A DNA stretch of 64,000 nucleotides from Pseudomonas sp. AN-1 (GCF_034057115.1 NZ_CP139195.1:2480001-2544000), one strand, 5' to 3'; shown: positions 28,812 to 41,367, counted from the first letter of the stretch. Notes: generated from the sequence alone by a model not told the origin. A program made the numbers and translations.

Positions 28812-29170
28812 GCCTCGGGCTCCCGGCGCTGCTGACGGTCGATCAGGCGCTGCATCAGCCAGCCGGCGAACAGCATGGCGATCAGCAGCGACAGCACCAG
28901 GGTGCCGGCCAGCGCCCAGAAGTCGGCGGCGATCGCCTCGGCGTAGGCCATCACCCCCACCGCCGGCGGCACCAGCAGCAGCGGCAGGTAGCGCAGCAGG
29001 GCGCCGCCCGCCTCGCCAACCGGCGCCGGCACCTCGCCGCGCCAGACCAGGAAACCGAACAGCAGCAGCATGCCGATGATCGGCCCCGGCAGCATCGGCA
29101 ACAGCAGCACGTTCAGCCCCGTACCCAGCAGCTGGAACAGCACCAGCCAGCTAATCCCCCGCAACAGCAT
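28808..29170 (-). CDS. lrgA: LrgA/CidA holin-like protein
   Basis: 120 aa, four membrane helices. LPGPIIGMLLLFGFL and YLPLLLVPPAVGVMAY are the CidA/LrgA hallmarks. It forms membrane oligomers implicated in autolysis control. Start ATG 29170 has GGAGGGG six bases upstream, a strong site. Coupled to lrgB. Confidence 0.9.
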   Translation of the reverse strand: MLLRGISWLVLFQLLGTGLNVLLLPMLPGPIIGMLLLFGFLVWRGEVPAPVGEAGGALLRYLPLLLVPPAVGVMAYAEAIAADFWALAGTLVLSLLIAMLFAGWLMQRLIDRQQRREPEA

Positions 29171-29196
29171 CGCAACCCCTCCATGAACTCGACCGC

Positions 29197-29202
29197 ATTA
29201 TA
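29197..29202 (-). promoter_or_regulatory. -10 element upstream of lrgA
   Basis: A perfect TATAAT on the minus strand, about 27 bases before the lrgA ATG. No strong -35 is apparent. Confidence 0.4.
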
Positions 29203-29326
29203 GGGCCTCGCCCAGCAACTACACTTTGGATGTACTTGACCCTGCGCCGACCGCCATGGTGATCTAGGGCCATAGCCGCCGGCACCGGGCGCGCCGACGC
29301 AGAATAACAAACAGAACGAGCAGCCA

Positions 29327-29974
29327 ATGCCGCACTCCAACAGTCCCCACCACCTGCTGATCTTCGGCGCCAGCGGCCTGGCCGGCGAGCACCTGCTCGA
29401 CCGCACCCTCTGCGAGCCGACCGTGCAGCGCGTGCTGGCCCCCAGCCGGCGGCCGCTGTCGGTTCACCCCCATCTGGAGAACCCGCGCGGCAATCTGCTG
29501 GAAATCCTCCCTCGCCTCGCCGGTCCCGTCGATACCGCCTTCTGCTGCCTGGGCACCACCCTGCGCCAGGCCGGCTCCGAATCCGCGTTCCGCGCCATCG
29601 ACCACGACCTGGTGATCGCCTGCGCCCGGCGTGCCCGCGAACTGGGCGCGCGCCACTTGCTGGTGCTCAGCTCGCTGGGCGCCGACCCGCATTCCAAGGT
29701 GTTCTACAGCCGCATCAAGGGCGAGATGGAGGAGGCGCTGAAGGCCCAGGACTGGCCGCAGCTGACCATCGCCCGCCCCTCCCTGCTGCTCGGCCCGCGC
29801 CGCGAACAGCGCCCGCTGGAACAGGCCTTCGCACCCATGGCACGCCTGTTGCTTGGAAAGTGGCGCGCCATTTCGGTATGCGTACTCGCCCGCGCCCTCT
29901 GGCGCCTGGCCCTCGAGGAAGGGCGAGGCGTCCGGGTGATCGAGTCGGACGAGCTGCGCCGGCTGGGACGCTGA
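29327..29974 (+). CDS. Atypical short-chain dehydrogenase, NAD(P)-binding
   Basis: 215 aa. N-terminal Rossmann motif [13 protein letters not shown] (about 12-24), [13 protein letters not shown] (about 73-85), [10 protein letters not shown] and a YSRIKGEME (YxxxK) active-site-like element. This pattern matches TIP30/YbjT-like atypical SDRs, whose substrates are mostly unknown. Cytoplasmic. It is a single gene, divergent from lrgA. ATG 29327 follows a weak site. Confidence 0.75.
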   Translation: MPHSNSPHHLLIFGASGLAGEHLLDRTLCEPTVQRVLAPSRRPLSVHPHLENPRGNLLEILPRLAGPVDTAFCCLGTTLRQAGSESAFRAIDHDLVIACARRARELGARHLLVLSSLGADPHSKVFYSRIKGEMEEALKAQDWPQLTIARPSLLLGPRREQRPLEQAFAPMARLLLGKWRAISVCVLARALWRLALEEGRGVRVIESDELRRLGR

Positions 29975-30080
29975 GCGACGCATCACCGAGCTGTCACAAC
30001 CGGCCGGTAGGCTGGGCAAACGCCGTACGAAAAGCCGCGAGAACAGCGGCACAACCGCAAAACGACCCGAGGGACTCGAG

Positions 30081-30464
30081 ATGACCGCTTTCAACCCCTG
30101 GCAGGAACAAGGACTTCACGGCCGCGCCGTCATCGAGGCGCAGCGCTGCTGGCTGGGCCAGCTGGCGGAAGCCCTCAGCGCCCGCCTGCAGCAGGACTGC
30201 TCGCATCCGGCGATCGGCGAATGCCTGGAGCGCCTGATGAGCGGCCTGCTGCAGTCGCTGGTCAGCGAGGAAGAGGCCTATCTGGAACTCGGCCAGCCGG
30301 CCGACGCGGCCCATGTCGACGCCCACAACCAGCTGTGCATGGACGTGCTCGAGCTGATCAAGCGCCACGAGCGCGGCGAGCCGGTCGGCCTGCAGCTGCT
30401 GCAGCTGCTGCAGGGCTGGCTGGAGCGCCACTGCGCGCAGAGCGACCGCCTCGCCCTGCACTGA
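30081..30464 (+). CDS. Hemerythrin-like protein with incomplete iron site
   Basis: 127 aa, four-helix length typical of bacteriohemerythrin. Aligning by spacing, Glu63 (SEEEAYL), His78 and His82 (AHVDAH), His117 (LERHC) and Asp122 (SDR) occupy positions of the two bridging carboxylates and the three His of one iron. The two His that should ligate the other iron are Arg22 (EAQRCWL) and Ser59. So oxygen binding at a di-iron centre is unlikely; one metal may remain. Start ATG 30081 has GAGGGAC upstream. Monocistronic, convergent with ygiQ. The family call is by pattern, not by a search. Confidence 0.6.
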   Translation: MTAFNPWQEQGLHGRAVIEAQRCWLGQLAEALSARLQQDCSHPAIGECLERLMSGLLQSLVSEEEAYLELGQPADAAHVDAHNQLCMDVLELIKRHERGEPVGLQLLQLLQGWLERHCAQSDRLALH

Positions 30465-30551
30465 CAGCCAGCCCGGCGCCGCCCGAACGGACGGCGCGCC
30501 CAGCGAATCCCCTTGCCGCGGCGCCCTGCGACCAGCAGGGCCCCGCGTCGG
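30465..30551. other. Convergent gap with two hairpins
   Basis: Between the hemerythrin-like gene and ygiQ. A stem GCCCTGC/GCAGGGC (30523-30529 with 30535-30541) and a weaker GGCGCCG/CGGCGCGCC pairing upstream could limit read-through. No T-tract. Confidence 0.35.
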
Positions 30552-32816
<2,265 letters not shown>

Positions 32817-32910
32817 GGCGGTGACCAGGAACTCTCGGCGGGAATTGCGCGGGCGCGGAGGATAGCACAAAAAGTGTACAAGTCCGACGCCCGGAGTCGG
32901 GATTGGTGCC

Positions 32911-33984
32911 TCAGTAGCGGTGCCGGCGCGCCACCCGCGCGGTGACCTTGCTGAGCAGCTCGTAGCCGATGGTGCCGCAGGTGGCGGCCACCTCGTCGAC
33001 CGGCAACTGCTCCCCCCACAGCTCCACCGGCGTGCCGACCTGCGCCTCGGGCACGGCGGTGATATCCACGGTCAGCAGGTCCATCGACACCCGTCCCACC
33101 AGCGGCACGCGCTGGCCGCCGACCAGCACCGGGGTGCCGGCCGGCGCACAGCGCGGGTAGCCGTCGGCATAGCCGCAGCTGATGGTGCCGATGCGCGTCG
33201 GCCGCTGCGCCACCCAGCCGGCGCCGTAGCCGACGCTCTCCCCGGCCGGCACCTCGCGCACGGCGGTCAGCGCCCCGCTCAGGGTCATCGCCGGGCGCAG
33301 GTCGAACTCGGCGGCCGGGCGCTCGGCGAACGGGCTGGCGCCGTAGAGCATGATGCCGGGGCGCAGCCAGTCCAGGTGCGCTTCCGGGCGGGTGAGGATG
33401 GCCGCCGAGTTGGCCAGCGAGCGGTTGGCGAAGGCCAGGTCGTCGAGGCCGCGGTAGCAGTCCAGCTGAATCTGGTTGAGCGGATGCCCGGGCAGGTCGG
33501 CGCAGGCGAAGTGGCTGAGCAGGTTGAGTTCGGCCACCTGCTCGGCGCCGGCCAGGCGCGCATGCCAGGCGCGCAGTTCGTCGGCAGCGAAGCCCAGACG
33601 GTGCATGCCGGAATCCAGCTTGAGCCAGACGTTGAGCGGGCGCACCAGGTTGCTGGCGAGCAGCGCCTCGGCCTGCTCGCGGCTCTGCACCACCACGTCG
33701 AGGCCGAGCTGGGCGGCCATCAGGTATTCCTTGGCCTCGAAGCAGCCCTGCAGCAGCAACACCCGCGCCCGGCCGTGCAGGCCGCGCACCTCGCCGGCCT
33801 CCTCCAGGCAGGCGACCACGAAGCCGTCGGCCTCCGGCAGGGCGCTGACCACCTCGCGCGCACCGTGGCCGTAGGCGTTGGCCTTGACCACCGCGAACAC
33901 CTGCCGACCCGGCGCGCAGGCCCTGGCCCGCGCGTAGTTGTGGCGGATGGCGGACAGATCGATGGTGGCAACCAGGGGGCGCAT
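32911..33984 (-). CDS. alr: Alanine racemase
   Basis: 357 aa. PLP lysine Lys34 in [12 protein letters not shown]; the second catalytic base Tyr is in [19 protein letters not shown] and the C-terminal TIGYELL are family motifs. It makes D-alanine for peptidoglycan. The chromosome may also hold a catabolic DadX, not visible here. ATG 33984; a 16-bp hairpin lies between it and dnaB. Confidence 0.94.
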   Translation of the reverse strand: MRPLVATIDLSAIRHNYARARACAPGRQVFAVVKANAYGHGAREVVSALPEADGFVVACLEEAGEVRGLHGRARVLLLQGCFEAKEYLMAAQLGLDVVVQSREQAEALLASNLVRPLNVWLKLDSGMHRLGFAADELRAWHARLAGAEQVAELNLLSHFACADLPGHPLNQIQLDCYRGLDDLAFANRSLANSAAILTRPEAHLDWLRPGIMLYGASPFAERPAAEFDLRPAMTLSGALTAVREVPAGESVGYGAGWVAQRPTRIGTISCGYADGYPRCAPAGTPVLVGGQRVPLVGRVSMDLLTVDITAVPEAQVGTPVELWGEQLPVDEVAATCGTIGYELLSKVTARVARRHRY

Positions 33985-34001
33985 GGGCGGGGCCTCGAAA
34001 C

Positions 34002-34043
34002 GGAAAACGGGCGTCCATCTTACCCGCTGGACGCCCGTTTTCC
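34002..34043. terminator. 16-bp perfect hairpin between dnaB and alr
   Basis: GGAAAACGGGCGTCCA (34002-34017) pairs perfectly with 34028-34043 around a ten-base loop. The outer AAAA/TTTT pairs provide a short U-run in either direction; it probably ends dnaB transcription (minus strand). Confidence 0.55.
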
Positions 34044-34065
34044 TTGATCGGCCACAGTCCGGCGA

Positions 34066-35460
34066 TCATTCGTCCTCGAAGTTGTACATCCCCGGCGCGA
34101 GGTTCTCGAAGCGCGTGTACTTGCCGAGGAAGGCCAGACGCACGGTACCGATCGGGCCGTTCCGCTGCTTGCCGATGATGATCTCGGCGACGCCCTTGTG
34201 CTCGGTCTCCGGGTGGTACACCTCGTCGCGGTAGACGAACATGATCACGTCGGCGTCCTGCTCGATGGCGCCCGATTCGCGCAGGTCCGAGTTGACCGGG
34301 CGCTTGTTGGGCCGCTGCTCCAGCGAGCGGTTGAGCTGCGACAGGGCGATCACCGGGCAGTTGAATTCCTTGGCCAGCGCCTTCAGCGAGCGGGAGATCT
34401 CGGAAATCTCGTTGGTGCGGTTCTCGCCGCCCGAGCCGCCGATCTGCATCAGCTGCAGGTAGTCGACCATGATCAGCGCCAGGTCACCGTGCTCGCGCAC
34501 CAGACGGCGGGTGCGCGCGCGCATCTCCGAGGGGCTGATGCCGGCGGTGTCGTCGATGAACAGCTTGCGCTCGTTGAGCAGGTTGACCGCCGAGGTCAGG
34601 CGCGGCCAGTCGTCGTCGTCGAGGCGACCGGAACGCACCTTGGTCTGGTCGATGCGCCCCAGCGAGGACAGCATACGCATCACCAGCGACTCGCCGGGCA
34701 TCTCCAACGAGTACACCAGCACCGCCTTGTCGCTGCGCAGCACGGCGTTCTCCACCAGGTTCATGGCGAAGGTGGTCTTGCCCATCGACGGGCGGCCGGC
34801 GACGATGATCAGGTCGGCCGGCTGCAGGCCGCTGGTCTTCTCGTCCAGGTCGGCGAAGCCGGTGGAGATGCCGGTGATCGCCTCGTGGGTGTTGAACAGG
34901 GTATCGATGCGGTCGATGGCCTTGGTCAGCAGCTCGTTGAGACCGACCGGACCGCCGGTCTTCGGCCGCGCCTCGGCGATCTCGAAGATCTTGCGCTCGG
35001 CCTCGTCGAGGATCTCGTCGGCGCCGCGACCCTGCGGGTTGTAGGCGCTGTCGCCGATCTCGTTGCTGATGCCGATCAGCTGGCGCAGGGTGGCGCGCTC
35101 GCGGATGATCTGCGCGTAGGCCTTGATGTTGGCCACCGACGGGGTGTTCTTGGCCAGCTCGCCGAGGTAGGCCAGGCCGCCGACCTGGGCCAGTTGGCCT
35201 TCCTTGTCGAGCTGCTCGGACAGGGTGACCACGTCGAACGGCTGGTTGCGCTCGGCCAGCTTGTAGATGGCCCGGAAGATCAGCCGATGGTCGTGGCGAT
35301 AGAAATCGCCGTCGGAGACCAGATCGAGCACCCGCTCCCAGGCGTTGTTGTCCAGCATCAGGCCGCCGATCACCGCCTGCTCGGCCTCAATGGAGTGCGG
35401 CGGCACCTTGAGGGCGGCGGTCTCCAGGTCGTATTGCGCGGGGACGCTGATCTCGTTCAT
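34066..35460 (-). CDS. dnaB: Replicative DNA helicase DnaB
   Basis: 464 aa from ATG 35460. N-terminal domain (about 20-125) with IGGLMLDNNAWE, then the RecA-like helicase with Walker A GRPSMGKTT (Lys228), and the KALAKEFNCPVIALSQLNR region. The hexamer unwinds DNA at the fork. No intein interrupts the P-loop. An in-frame start 15 codons upstream is unlikely since MNEISVPAQYD matches the pseudomonad N-terminus. Confidence 0.97.
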   Translation of the reverse strand: MNEISVPAQYDLETAALKVPPHSIEAEQAVIGGLMLDNNAWERVLDLVSDGDFYRHDHRLIFRAIYKLAERNQPFDVVTLSEQLDKEGQLAQVGGLAYLGELAKNTPSVANIKAYAQIIRERATLRQLIGISNEIGDSAYNPQGRGADEILDEAERKIFEIAEARPKTGGPVGLNELLTKAIDRIDTLFNTHEAITGISTGFADLDEKTSGLQPADLIIVAGRPSMGKTTFAMNLVENAVLRSDKAVLVYSLEMPGESLVMRMLSSLGRIDQTKVRSGRLDDDDWPRLTSAVNLLNERKLFIDDTAGISPSEMRARTRRLVREHGDLALIMVDYLQLMQIGGSGGENRTNEISEISRSLKALAKEFNCPVIALSQLNRSLEQRPNKRPVNSDLRESGAIEQDADVIMFVYRDEVYHPETEHKGVAEIIIGKQRNGPIGTVRLAFLGKYTRFENLAPGMYNFEDE

Positions 35461-35499
35461 CGCTTCGCTACCCTGTTCACCGTACTGCAGAAAGACAAA

Positions 35500-35528
35500 G
35501 GGCACGCCTGCGGATGCAGGGCGTGCCC
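35500..35528 (-). terminator. Terminator of the rpsF-rplI operon
   Basis: On the minus strand GGGCACGCCCTGC pairs with GCAGGCGTGCCC with one bulged base, followed by TTTGTCTTTCT. It starts about 47 bases after the rplI stop. Confidence 0.65.
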
Positions 35529-35575
35529 GATGTTAGCGGCCCGGCATCAGAGATGCACGGGCATCGATGGCAGCC

Positions 35576-36022
35576 TTAGGCGGCCACCACCACCACGCGA
35601 ACGGTGGCGTCGACGTCGCTGTGCAGGTGCACGGCAACGTCGTACTCGCCGACCAGACGGATGGCACCGTTGGGCAGGCGGATTTCGCTCTTGGCCACTT
35701 CCACGCCGGAGGCAGTCAGGGCGTCGGCGATGTCGTGGGTGCCGATGGAGCCGAACAGCTTGCCTTCATCGCCAGCGGTGGCGGTGATGGTGACTTCCAG
35801 CTCGGCCAACTGAGCGGCGCGGGATTCGGCGTAGGCCTTCTTCTCGGCAGCCAGCTTCTCCAGCTCGGCGCGACGGGCTTCGAACGCGGCAACGTTCTCG
35901 GCGGTAGCGGCGGTGGCCTTGCCCTGCGGCAGCAGGTAGTTGCGACCGTAACCGGCCTTGACGTTCACCTTGTCGCCCAGGTTGCCCAGGTTGGCGACTT
36001 TTTCCAGCAGGATAACTTCCAT
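35576..36022 (-). CDS. rplI: 50S ribosomal protein L9
   Basis: 148 aa, full L9 length. N-terminal RNA-binding domain [19 protein letters not shown] and [13 protein letters not shown], a long connecting helix (about 45-75), and the C-terminal domain with [16 protein letters not shown]. It limits frameshifting and supports fidelity. Last gene of rpsF-rpsR-DUF2232-rplI, 21 bases after DUF2232. Confidence 0.97.
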   Translation of the reverse strand: MEVILLEKVANLGNLGDKVNVKAGYGRNYLLPQGKATAATAENVAAFEARRAELEKLAAEKKAYAESRAAQLAELEVTITATAGDEGKLFGSIGTHDIADALTASGVEVAKSEIRLPNGAIRLVGEYDVAVHLHSDVDATVRVVVVAA

Positions 36023-36043
36023 TTGGCTTTAACCTCTTAACTT

Positions 36044-36934
36044 TTAACCTTCACCGTCCGTGGGCCCCGGCGCATCGCGCCCGGTGCGCCCACGGAAATC
36101 AAACAGACTGTCGACCACGGCCAACACGACCAACAACGGATACACCAGCTGCATGAACAACAGCAGCGACACGTACATCCCCACCAGCCAGAAGCGCCCG
36201 AGGCGCTGCTGGGCCACCAGCCCGTGCACCAGCGCGGCGCCGGCGAAGGCCAGCGGCACGCTGCACAGCGGCGTCAGCATGGCCAGCTCGATGCCCAGCC
36301 CCGGCAGCAGGAACACGCCCACCAGCAGGGTCACGGCCAGCGGTGCCGGCAGGCGGATGGCGCGGAACTCGCGACCGAAACCGCCGGGGTTGTACAGCAG
36401 GGCCTGCCAGTAACGCCCCAGCAGCAGGCACAACAGGCTGAGCAGCTGCAGCAGCGCGGCCATCAGCCCGGTCAGCACCGGCGCCAGCAGCGCGCCGATG
36501 CGGGCCCTGTCGTCCGCGCCCATCTGCTGGTAGGCGTCGCCAAGCATCTGCGGCATCAGCTCGAGCAGCTCGGCGGCGTTGCGCTCGACCGTCTCGCCGA
36601 ACACCGCGTCGATGACCACGCCATACAGCACGCCAAGCACCACGCTGGCCAGCAGCACCCGCGTCCACGAGACGCTGGCGCGCAGCACCACGGCCAGGGC
36701 CAGACTGCCGAACAGCACCAGCAGCGGCCGCGGCTCGCCGAAATGCCACCACAGCAGGGTCGGCAGCAGCGCCCACAGCACGACGCCCAGGGCGTCGTTC
36801 AGGCCGCGGCGCAGCAGGACCAGCGCGCCGGCTGCCGCGCCCACCCAGAACAGCATGGGCAGGGCTGCCGCGACGACCACCGCTAGGGTGGCCTGCAGGC
36901 GTCCACGCATGACGAAGTCAGCCAGTGCCCGCAT
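36044..36934 (-). CDS. DUF2232 membrane protein
   Basis: 296 aa with about eight hydrophobic helices. This DUF2232 protein is regularly found between rpsR and rplI in pseudomonads; its function is not known. The helices begin at residue 13 and end near 275, followed by a short charged tail. The placement between ribosomal genes means it is co-expressed with growth rate. ATG 36934. Confidence 0.8.
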   Translation of the reverse strand: MRALADFVMRGRLQATLAVVVAAALPMLFWVGAAAGALVLLRRGLNDALGVVLWALLPTLLWWHFGEPRPLLVLFGSLALAVVLRASVSWTRVLLASVVLGVLYGVVIDAVFGETVERNAAELLELMPQMLGDAYQQMGADDRARIGALLAPVLTGLMAALLQLLSLLCLLLGRYWQALLYNPGGFGREFRAIRLPAPLAVTLLVGVFLLPGLGIELAMLTPLCSVPLAFAGAALVHGLVAQQRLGRFWLVGMYVSLLLFMQLVYPLLVVLAVVDSLFDFRGRTGRDAPGPTDGEG

Positions 36935-36968
36935 GGGTTAATCCGTTGACCTGTCGACGGGCCTGGCC

Positions 36969-37199
36969 TCAGCGGCCGTGGCTGTCGGTGTAGGGCAGCA
37001 GGGCCAGGTAGCGGGCACGCTTGATGGCGGTGGCCAGCTGACGCTGATACTTGGCTTTGGTGCCGGTGATACGGCTCGGAACGATCTTGCCGGTTTCGGA
37101 GACGTAGGCCTTCAGGGTGTTGAGATCCTTGTAATCGATCTCGACAACGCCTTCAGCGGTGAAACGGCAGAACTTGCGACGACGGAAGAAACGTGCCAT
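36969..37199 (-). CDS. rpsR: 30S ribosomal protein S18
   Basis: 76 aa from ATG 37199. Starts [13 protein letters not shown] and contains [24 protein letters not shown] (key residues [11 protein letters not shown]), the S18 signature. It pairs with S6 on the 30S platform. The upstream in-frame ATG would add MRSHF and is not family-like. 30 bases after rpsF. Confidence 0.97.
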   Translation of the reverse strand: MARFFRRRKFCRFTAEGVVEIDYKDLNTLKAYVSETGKIVPSRITGTKAKYQRQLATAIKRARYLALLPYTDSHGR

Positions 37200-37229
37200 G
37201 AAGTGGCTCCTCAATACTGGTTACGAAGA

Positions 37230-37640
37230 TTACTCGTCGGCGCTGTCGCCGTCGCTGCCTTCAGCGGCGCCTTCGGCGCTTTCGCTGCGGTCACGACGCT
37301 CGCGGCGCTCGTTGCGGCTTTCTTCGGCCTTGAGCATCTCGGACTGCTCGGTGACGGCGGCGTCACGACGGATCACCAGGTTGCGGATGACGGCGTCGTT
37401 GTAGCGGAAGTTGTCTTCCAGCTCGGCCAGGGCAGCGGCGCTGCACTCGACGTTCATCAGCACGTAGTGGGCCTTGTGCACGTTGTCGATGGCGTAAGCC
37501 AGCTGACGACGGCCCCAGTCTTCCAGGCGGTGAACCTTGCCACCGTCTTCTTCGATGGTCTTGGTGTAACGCTCGACCATGCCGCCAACCTGCTCACTCT
37601 GATCCGGGTGAACCAGGAAGACGATTTCGTAATGACGCAT
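37230..37640 (-). CDS. rpsF: 30S ribosomal protein S6
   Basis: 136 aa. N-terminus [18 protein letters not shown] and [20 protein letters not shown] are S6 motifs. The C-terminal 35 residues are charged with an Asp/Glu-rich end, the region extended by RimK glutamylation in some bacteria. AAGGAG lies seven bases before ATG 37640. First gene of its operon. Confidence 0.97.
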   Translation of the reverse strand: MRHYEIVFLVHPDQSEQVGGMVERYTKTIEEDGGKVHRLEDWGRRQLAYAIDNVHKAHYVLMNVECSAAALAELEDNFRYNDAVIRNLVIRRDAAVTEQSEMLKAEESRNERRERRDRSESAEGAAEGSDGDSADE

Positions 37641-37779
37641 AAATGCTCCTTACGGGTATGCAGCCTGCCGCCAGGATAGCGGTCAGGCAAGGAGTGAATG
37701 TTTCGTGTGTGCTTGCCGCTGGGCGGACGCGCATGCGCCTGCCGGGACGACAAGGGGCAGCATTGTACGGAGGGCAGGA

Positions 37780-37803
37780 CCGCCCCGCAACCAGGCGGGG
37801 CGG
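37780..37803 (-). terminator. GC hairpin after rlmB
   Basis: A 9-bp perfect stem CCGCCCCGC/GCGGGGCGG (37780-37788 with 37795-37803) starts four bases after the rlmB stop on the minus strand. No T-tract. Confidence 0.4.
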
Positions 37804-37807
37804 GATT

Positions 37808-38560
37808 TCAGACGCCCGGGAGCGGGCGGCGCTGGCGCACCGCCTCGAACAGGCAGACGCCGGTGGCCACCGAGACGTTGAGGCTGCTGACGCTGCCGCC
37901 CATCGGCAGCTTGGCCAGGTAGTCGCAGTGCTCGCGGGTCAGCCGGCGCATGCCCTTGCCCTCGGCGCCCATCACCAGCACGGTCGGCCCGCGCAGGTCG
38001 AGATCAAAGATCTCCTGGGTCGCCTCGCCGGCGGTGCCGACGATCCACAGGCCCTGCTGCTGCAGCTTCTCGAGGGTGCGCGCCAGGTTGGTCACCGCCA
38101 CCAGCGGCACCACCTCGGCGGCGCCGCAGGCGACCTTGCGCACCGTGGCGTTGAGGGTCGCCGACTTGTCCTTGGGCACGATCACCGCCTGCACGCCGGC
38201 GGCGTCGGCGGTGCGCAGGCAGGCGCCGAGGTTGTGCGGGTCGGTCACCCCGTCGAGCACCAGCAGCAGCGGCACCGACTCGCCGCGCGCCAGCAGCTCC
38301 TCGAGGTAGTTCTCCCCCCACACCTGGCTGGGGCTGACCTCGGCGACCACGCCCTGGTGCACGCCCTCGGCCCACTCGTCCAACTCGCGCCGCTCGCGCT
38401 GGCCGACCGGCACGCGCGCCTCGCTGGCCAGCTGCACCAGCGCCTGCACCCGCGGATCCTGGCGCCCCTCGGCCAGCCACAGCTGCTTGACCCGCTTGGG
38501 GTGATGGCGCAGCAATGCCTCCACGGCATGCACGCCGTAAACCCGTTCCCACTGACTCAT
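37808..38560 (-). CDS. rlmB: 23S rRNA (guanosine2251-2'-O)-methyltransferase
   Basis: 250 aa. An N-terminal substrate-binding domain (about 1-75, [15 protein letters not shown]) and a SPOUT domain with [32 protein letters not shown] and the C-terminal [17 protein letters not shown]-like [17 protein letters not shown]. It 2'-O-methylates G2251 in the P-loop. ATG 38560 overlaps the rnr stop by four bases (ATGA). Confidence 0.95.
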   Translation of the reverse strand: MSQWERVYGVHAVEALLRHHPKRVKQLWLAEGRQDPRVQALVQLASEARVPVGQRERRELDEWAEGVHQGVVAEVSPSQVWGENYLEELLARGESVPLLLVLDGVTDPHNLGACLRTADAAGVQAVIVPKDKSATLNATVRKVACGAAEVVPLVAVTNLARTLEKLQQQGLWIVGTAGEATQEIFDLDLRGPTVLVMGAEGKGMRRLTREHCDYLAKLPMGGSVSSLNVSVATGVCLFEAVRQRRPLPGV

Positions 38561-41256
38561 TCTTCGACCTTGCGTTTACGTATGGCTCGCCCGGCCGATG
38601 CGTCGGTCGCGGGCTTCTTGCTGGCCTTGCTCTTGCCCTTGCCCTTGGCCGCCCCGGAAACCCGGTGCGGCCGGGGAACGGCCTTCTTCTTGTCCGCCGC
38701 CGTCTTGGCCTTGGTCTTGCCCTTGTCGCCCTTGGCCGACGGTTTCGTCGACGCCTTGGCCTCATCGAGCAGTTTCTTCTTCACCGCCCGGCTCTTCTCG
38801 ACATCGATGTTGCCGAGCAGCAGGTCGGCCTGCTCGAGCAGCTCCGGAGCCACCTCCGGCAGCGCCTGCACCCGGCCGGTCTTGCCCGCCTCGCGGCGCG
38901 AAGGCGCAGGCGAGCCGGTCGCCTCCAGCTCGCGCGGCGCGCCGCGCTTGCGCTCCGGCGCCTTGCCGGCCGCCTCCCGGCCTGCCTTCGCCTGCCGCTT
39001 GCGCGCCGGCAGCGCGGTGAGCGGGTTGTCGCTGAGCTCGAAGTCGATCTTGCGCTCGTCGAGATCGACGCGCGCCACCAGCACCCCGACGCTGTCGCCG
39101 AGACGGAAGCTGCGCCCGGAGCGCTCGCCGGACAGACGATGGTGCACCGGGTCGAAGTGGTAGTAGTCGGCCGGCAGCGCGGTGACGTGCACCAGGCCTT
39201 CCACGTAGATGTCGGTCAGCTCGACGAACAGGCCGAAGCCGGTCACCGCGGTGACCACGCCGGGGAAGGTCTCGCCGACGCGGTCGCGCATGTACTCGCA
39301 CTTCAGCCAGTTGACCACGTCGCGGGTCGCCTCGTCGGCACGCCGCTCGGTCATCGAGCACTGCTCGCCGAACCAGGCCAGGCGCTCCTCGTCGTAGGGA
39401 TAGATGCGCGCCTTGGGCAGGCTGGCCGCACCGACCCGCACCACCTTGTCGGTCTGCCGCTTGGAACGGATCACGCTGCGAATCGCCCGGTGCACCAGCA
39501 GGTCCGGGTAGCGGCGGATCGGCGAGGTGAAGTGGGCGTAGGCCTCGTAGTTGAGACCGAAGTGGCCGGCGTTCTCCGGGCTGTACACCGCCTGGCTGAG
39601 TGAACGCAGCATCACCGTCTGGATCAGGTGGTAGTCGGGACGCTCGCGCACCGCCTCGAGCAGGTTGAGGTAGTCCTTGGGCGTCGGCTCGCCCTTGCCG
39701 CGATACAGGGTCAGCCCCAGCTCGGCGAGGAAGCTGCGCAGCTTCTCCAGCTTCTCCGCCGGCGGCACGTCGTGCACCCGGTACAGCGCCGGGATCTCGT
39801 GCTCCTCGAGGAAGCGCGCGGTGGCGACGTTGGCGCACAGCATGCATTCCTCGATCAGCCGGTGCGCGTCGTTGCGCTGGGTCGGGCGGATCTCAGTGAT
39901 CTTGCGGTCGGCGCCGAAGACGATGCGCGTCTCCTGGGTCTCGAAGTCGATGGCGCCGCGCACCTGGCGCGCCGCCAGCAGCGCCTTGTACAGCGCATAC
40001 AGCTGGCGCAGGTGCGGCACCAGGTGCGGCATCTGCTGGCGGAGGAACCGGGCCTCGGTCGAGTTGGGCTTCTCCAGCAACTGACTGACCTTGGTGTAGG
40101 TCAGCCGCGCATGGGAATGGATCACCGCCTCGTAGAACTGGTAGCCGGTCAGCTCGCCGCGCTTCGACACGGTCATGTCGCAGACCATGGCCAGACGGTC
40201 GACCAGCGGATTGAGCGAGCACAGGCCGTTAGACAGCTCCTCCGGCAGCATCGGAATCACCCGCTCGGGGAAGTACACCGAGTTGCCGCGCTCGATGGCC
40301 TCGGCGTCCAGCGCCGATTCGACCTTCACATAGTGGGACACGTCGGCGATGGCGACGAACAGCCGCCAGCCACCGCCCTTCAGCGCCTCGGCATACACAG
40401 CATCGTCGAAGTCGCGGGCGTCCTCGCCGTCGATGGTGACGAACGACAGCTTGCGCAGATCGACGCGCTTTTCCTTGTCCTTCTCGTCCACCTCGGGCTT
40501 GAGCTTCTTCGCCTCGGCCAGTACGGCCTCCGGCCAGACGTGCGGCAGGTCGTAGCTGCGCAGCGCCACCTCGATCTCCATGCCCGGCGCCATGTAGTCG
40601 CCGAGCACCTCGACCACCTCGCCCTGGGCCTGGCGGAAGGTCGTCGGCCAGACGTCGATGCGCACCTGGACGAACTGGCCATGCCGCGCCGCCCCCTGCT
40701 TGCCGGGCAGCACCAGCACCTGCTGCTGGATCTTCGGGTTGTCGGCGACCACCACCGAGACGCCGCTCTCCTCGAAGAAGCGGCCGACCAGGGTCTCGTG
40801 GGCGCGACTGAGCACCTCGACCAGCGCGCCCTCGCGGCGACCGCGGCGGTCGACGCCGGAGACGCGGGCCAGCGCGGTATCGCCGTCGAACACCAGGCGC
40901 ATCTGCGCCGGGCTGAGGAACAGGTCGTCGCTGCCGTCGTCGGGAATCAGGAAGCCGAAGCCGTCGCGGTGGCCGCTGACGCGCCCGCGGATCAGGTCGA
41001 GCTTGTCCACCGGGGCATAGGCGCCGCGGCGGGTATAGATCAGCTGGCCGTCGCGCTCCATGGCGCGCAGCCGGCGGCGCAGGGCCTCCTCGGCCTCCTC
41101 GCCAGCCAGCCCCAGTTCCTCGAACAGCTGCGCCCGGCTCGCCGGCGCACCGCGCTCGGCCAGGTGGGCGAGGATAAGCTCGCGGCTGGGAATGGGGTTG
41201 TCGTATTTCTCCGCCTCGCGGGCGGCCTCGGGATCGAGGCTTTGCCAATCGGCCAT
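38557..41256 (-). CDS. rnr: Ribonuclease R
   Basis: 899 aa from ATG 41256. HTH and cold-shock domains (about 1-230), the RNB catalytic domain (about 260-590) with [12 protein letters not shown] holding the metal-binding Asp cluster, an S1 domain (about 645-725), and a long Lys-rich tail for structured RNA. It degrades structured RNA 3'-5' and acts in trans-translation quality control. An in-frame ATG at 41295 would add 13 residues, but [14 protein letters not shown] matches the usual start. Coupled to rlmB. Confidence 0.95.
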   Translation of the reverse strand: MADWQSLDPEAAREAEKYDNPIPSRELILAHLAERGAPASRAQLFEELGLAGEEAEEALRRRLRAMERDGQLIYTRRGAYAPVDKLDLIRGRVSGHRDGFGFLIPDDGSDDLFLSPAQMRLVFDGDTALARVSGVDRRGRREGALVEVLSRAHETLVGRFFEESGVSVVVADNPKIQQQVLVLPGKQGAARHGQFVQVRIDVWPTTFRQAQGEVVEVLGDYMAPGMEIEVALRSYDLPHVWPEAVLAEAKKLKPEVDEKDKEKRVDLRKLSFVTIDGEDARDFDDAVYAEALKGGGWRLFVAIADVSHYVKVESALDAEAIERGNSVYFPERVIPMLPEELSNGLCSLNPLVDRLAMVCDMTVSKRGELTGYQFYEAVIHSHARLTYTKVSQLLEKPNSTEARFLRQQMPHLVPHLRQLYALYKALLAARQVRGAIDFETQETRIVFGADRKITEIRPTQRNDAHRLIEECMLCANVATARFLEEHEIPALYRVHDVPPAEKLEKLRSFLAELGLTLYRGKGEPTPKDYLNLLEAVRERPDYHLIQTVMLRSLSQAVYSPENAGHFGLNYEAYAHFTSPIRRYPDLLVHRAIRSVIRSKRQTDKVVRVGAASLPKARIYPYDEERLAWFGEQCSMTERRADEATRDVVNWLKCEYMRDRVGETFPGVVTAVTGFGLFVELTDIYVEGLVHVTALPADYYHFDPVHHRLSGERSGRSFRLGDSVGVLVARVDLDERKIDFELSDNPLTALPARKRQAKAGREAAGKAPERKRGAPRELEATGSPAPSRREAGKTGRVQALPEVAPELLEQADLLLGNIDVEKSRAVKKKLLDEAKASTKPSAKGDKGKTKAKTAADKKKAVPRPHRVSGAAKGKGKSKASKKPATDASAGRAIRKRKVEE

Positions 41257-41367
41257 GTGTCGGTTTTCACCCTTGGTTGTCTTGCTCTTGGTCATGCCTA
41301 TATTGAAGCGCGAAAGCGCCCTGCGGGGCAGCTTCGTCAGCACAATAAATTTTTTTCGCATCAGGGG

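Noticed and set aside
34066-35460. Intein in dnaB
   Set aside because: The P-loop region is continuous and the protein has standard length.
41257-41295. Longer RNase R N-terminus from ATG 41295
   Set aside because: The extra 13 residues are unlike the family start, and a possible -10 (TATAGG) lies right before that ATG.
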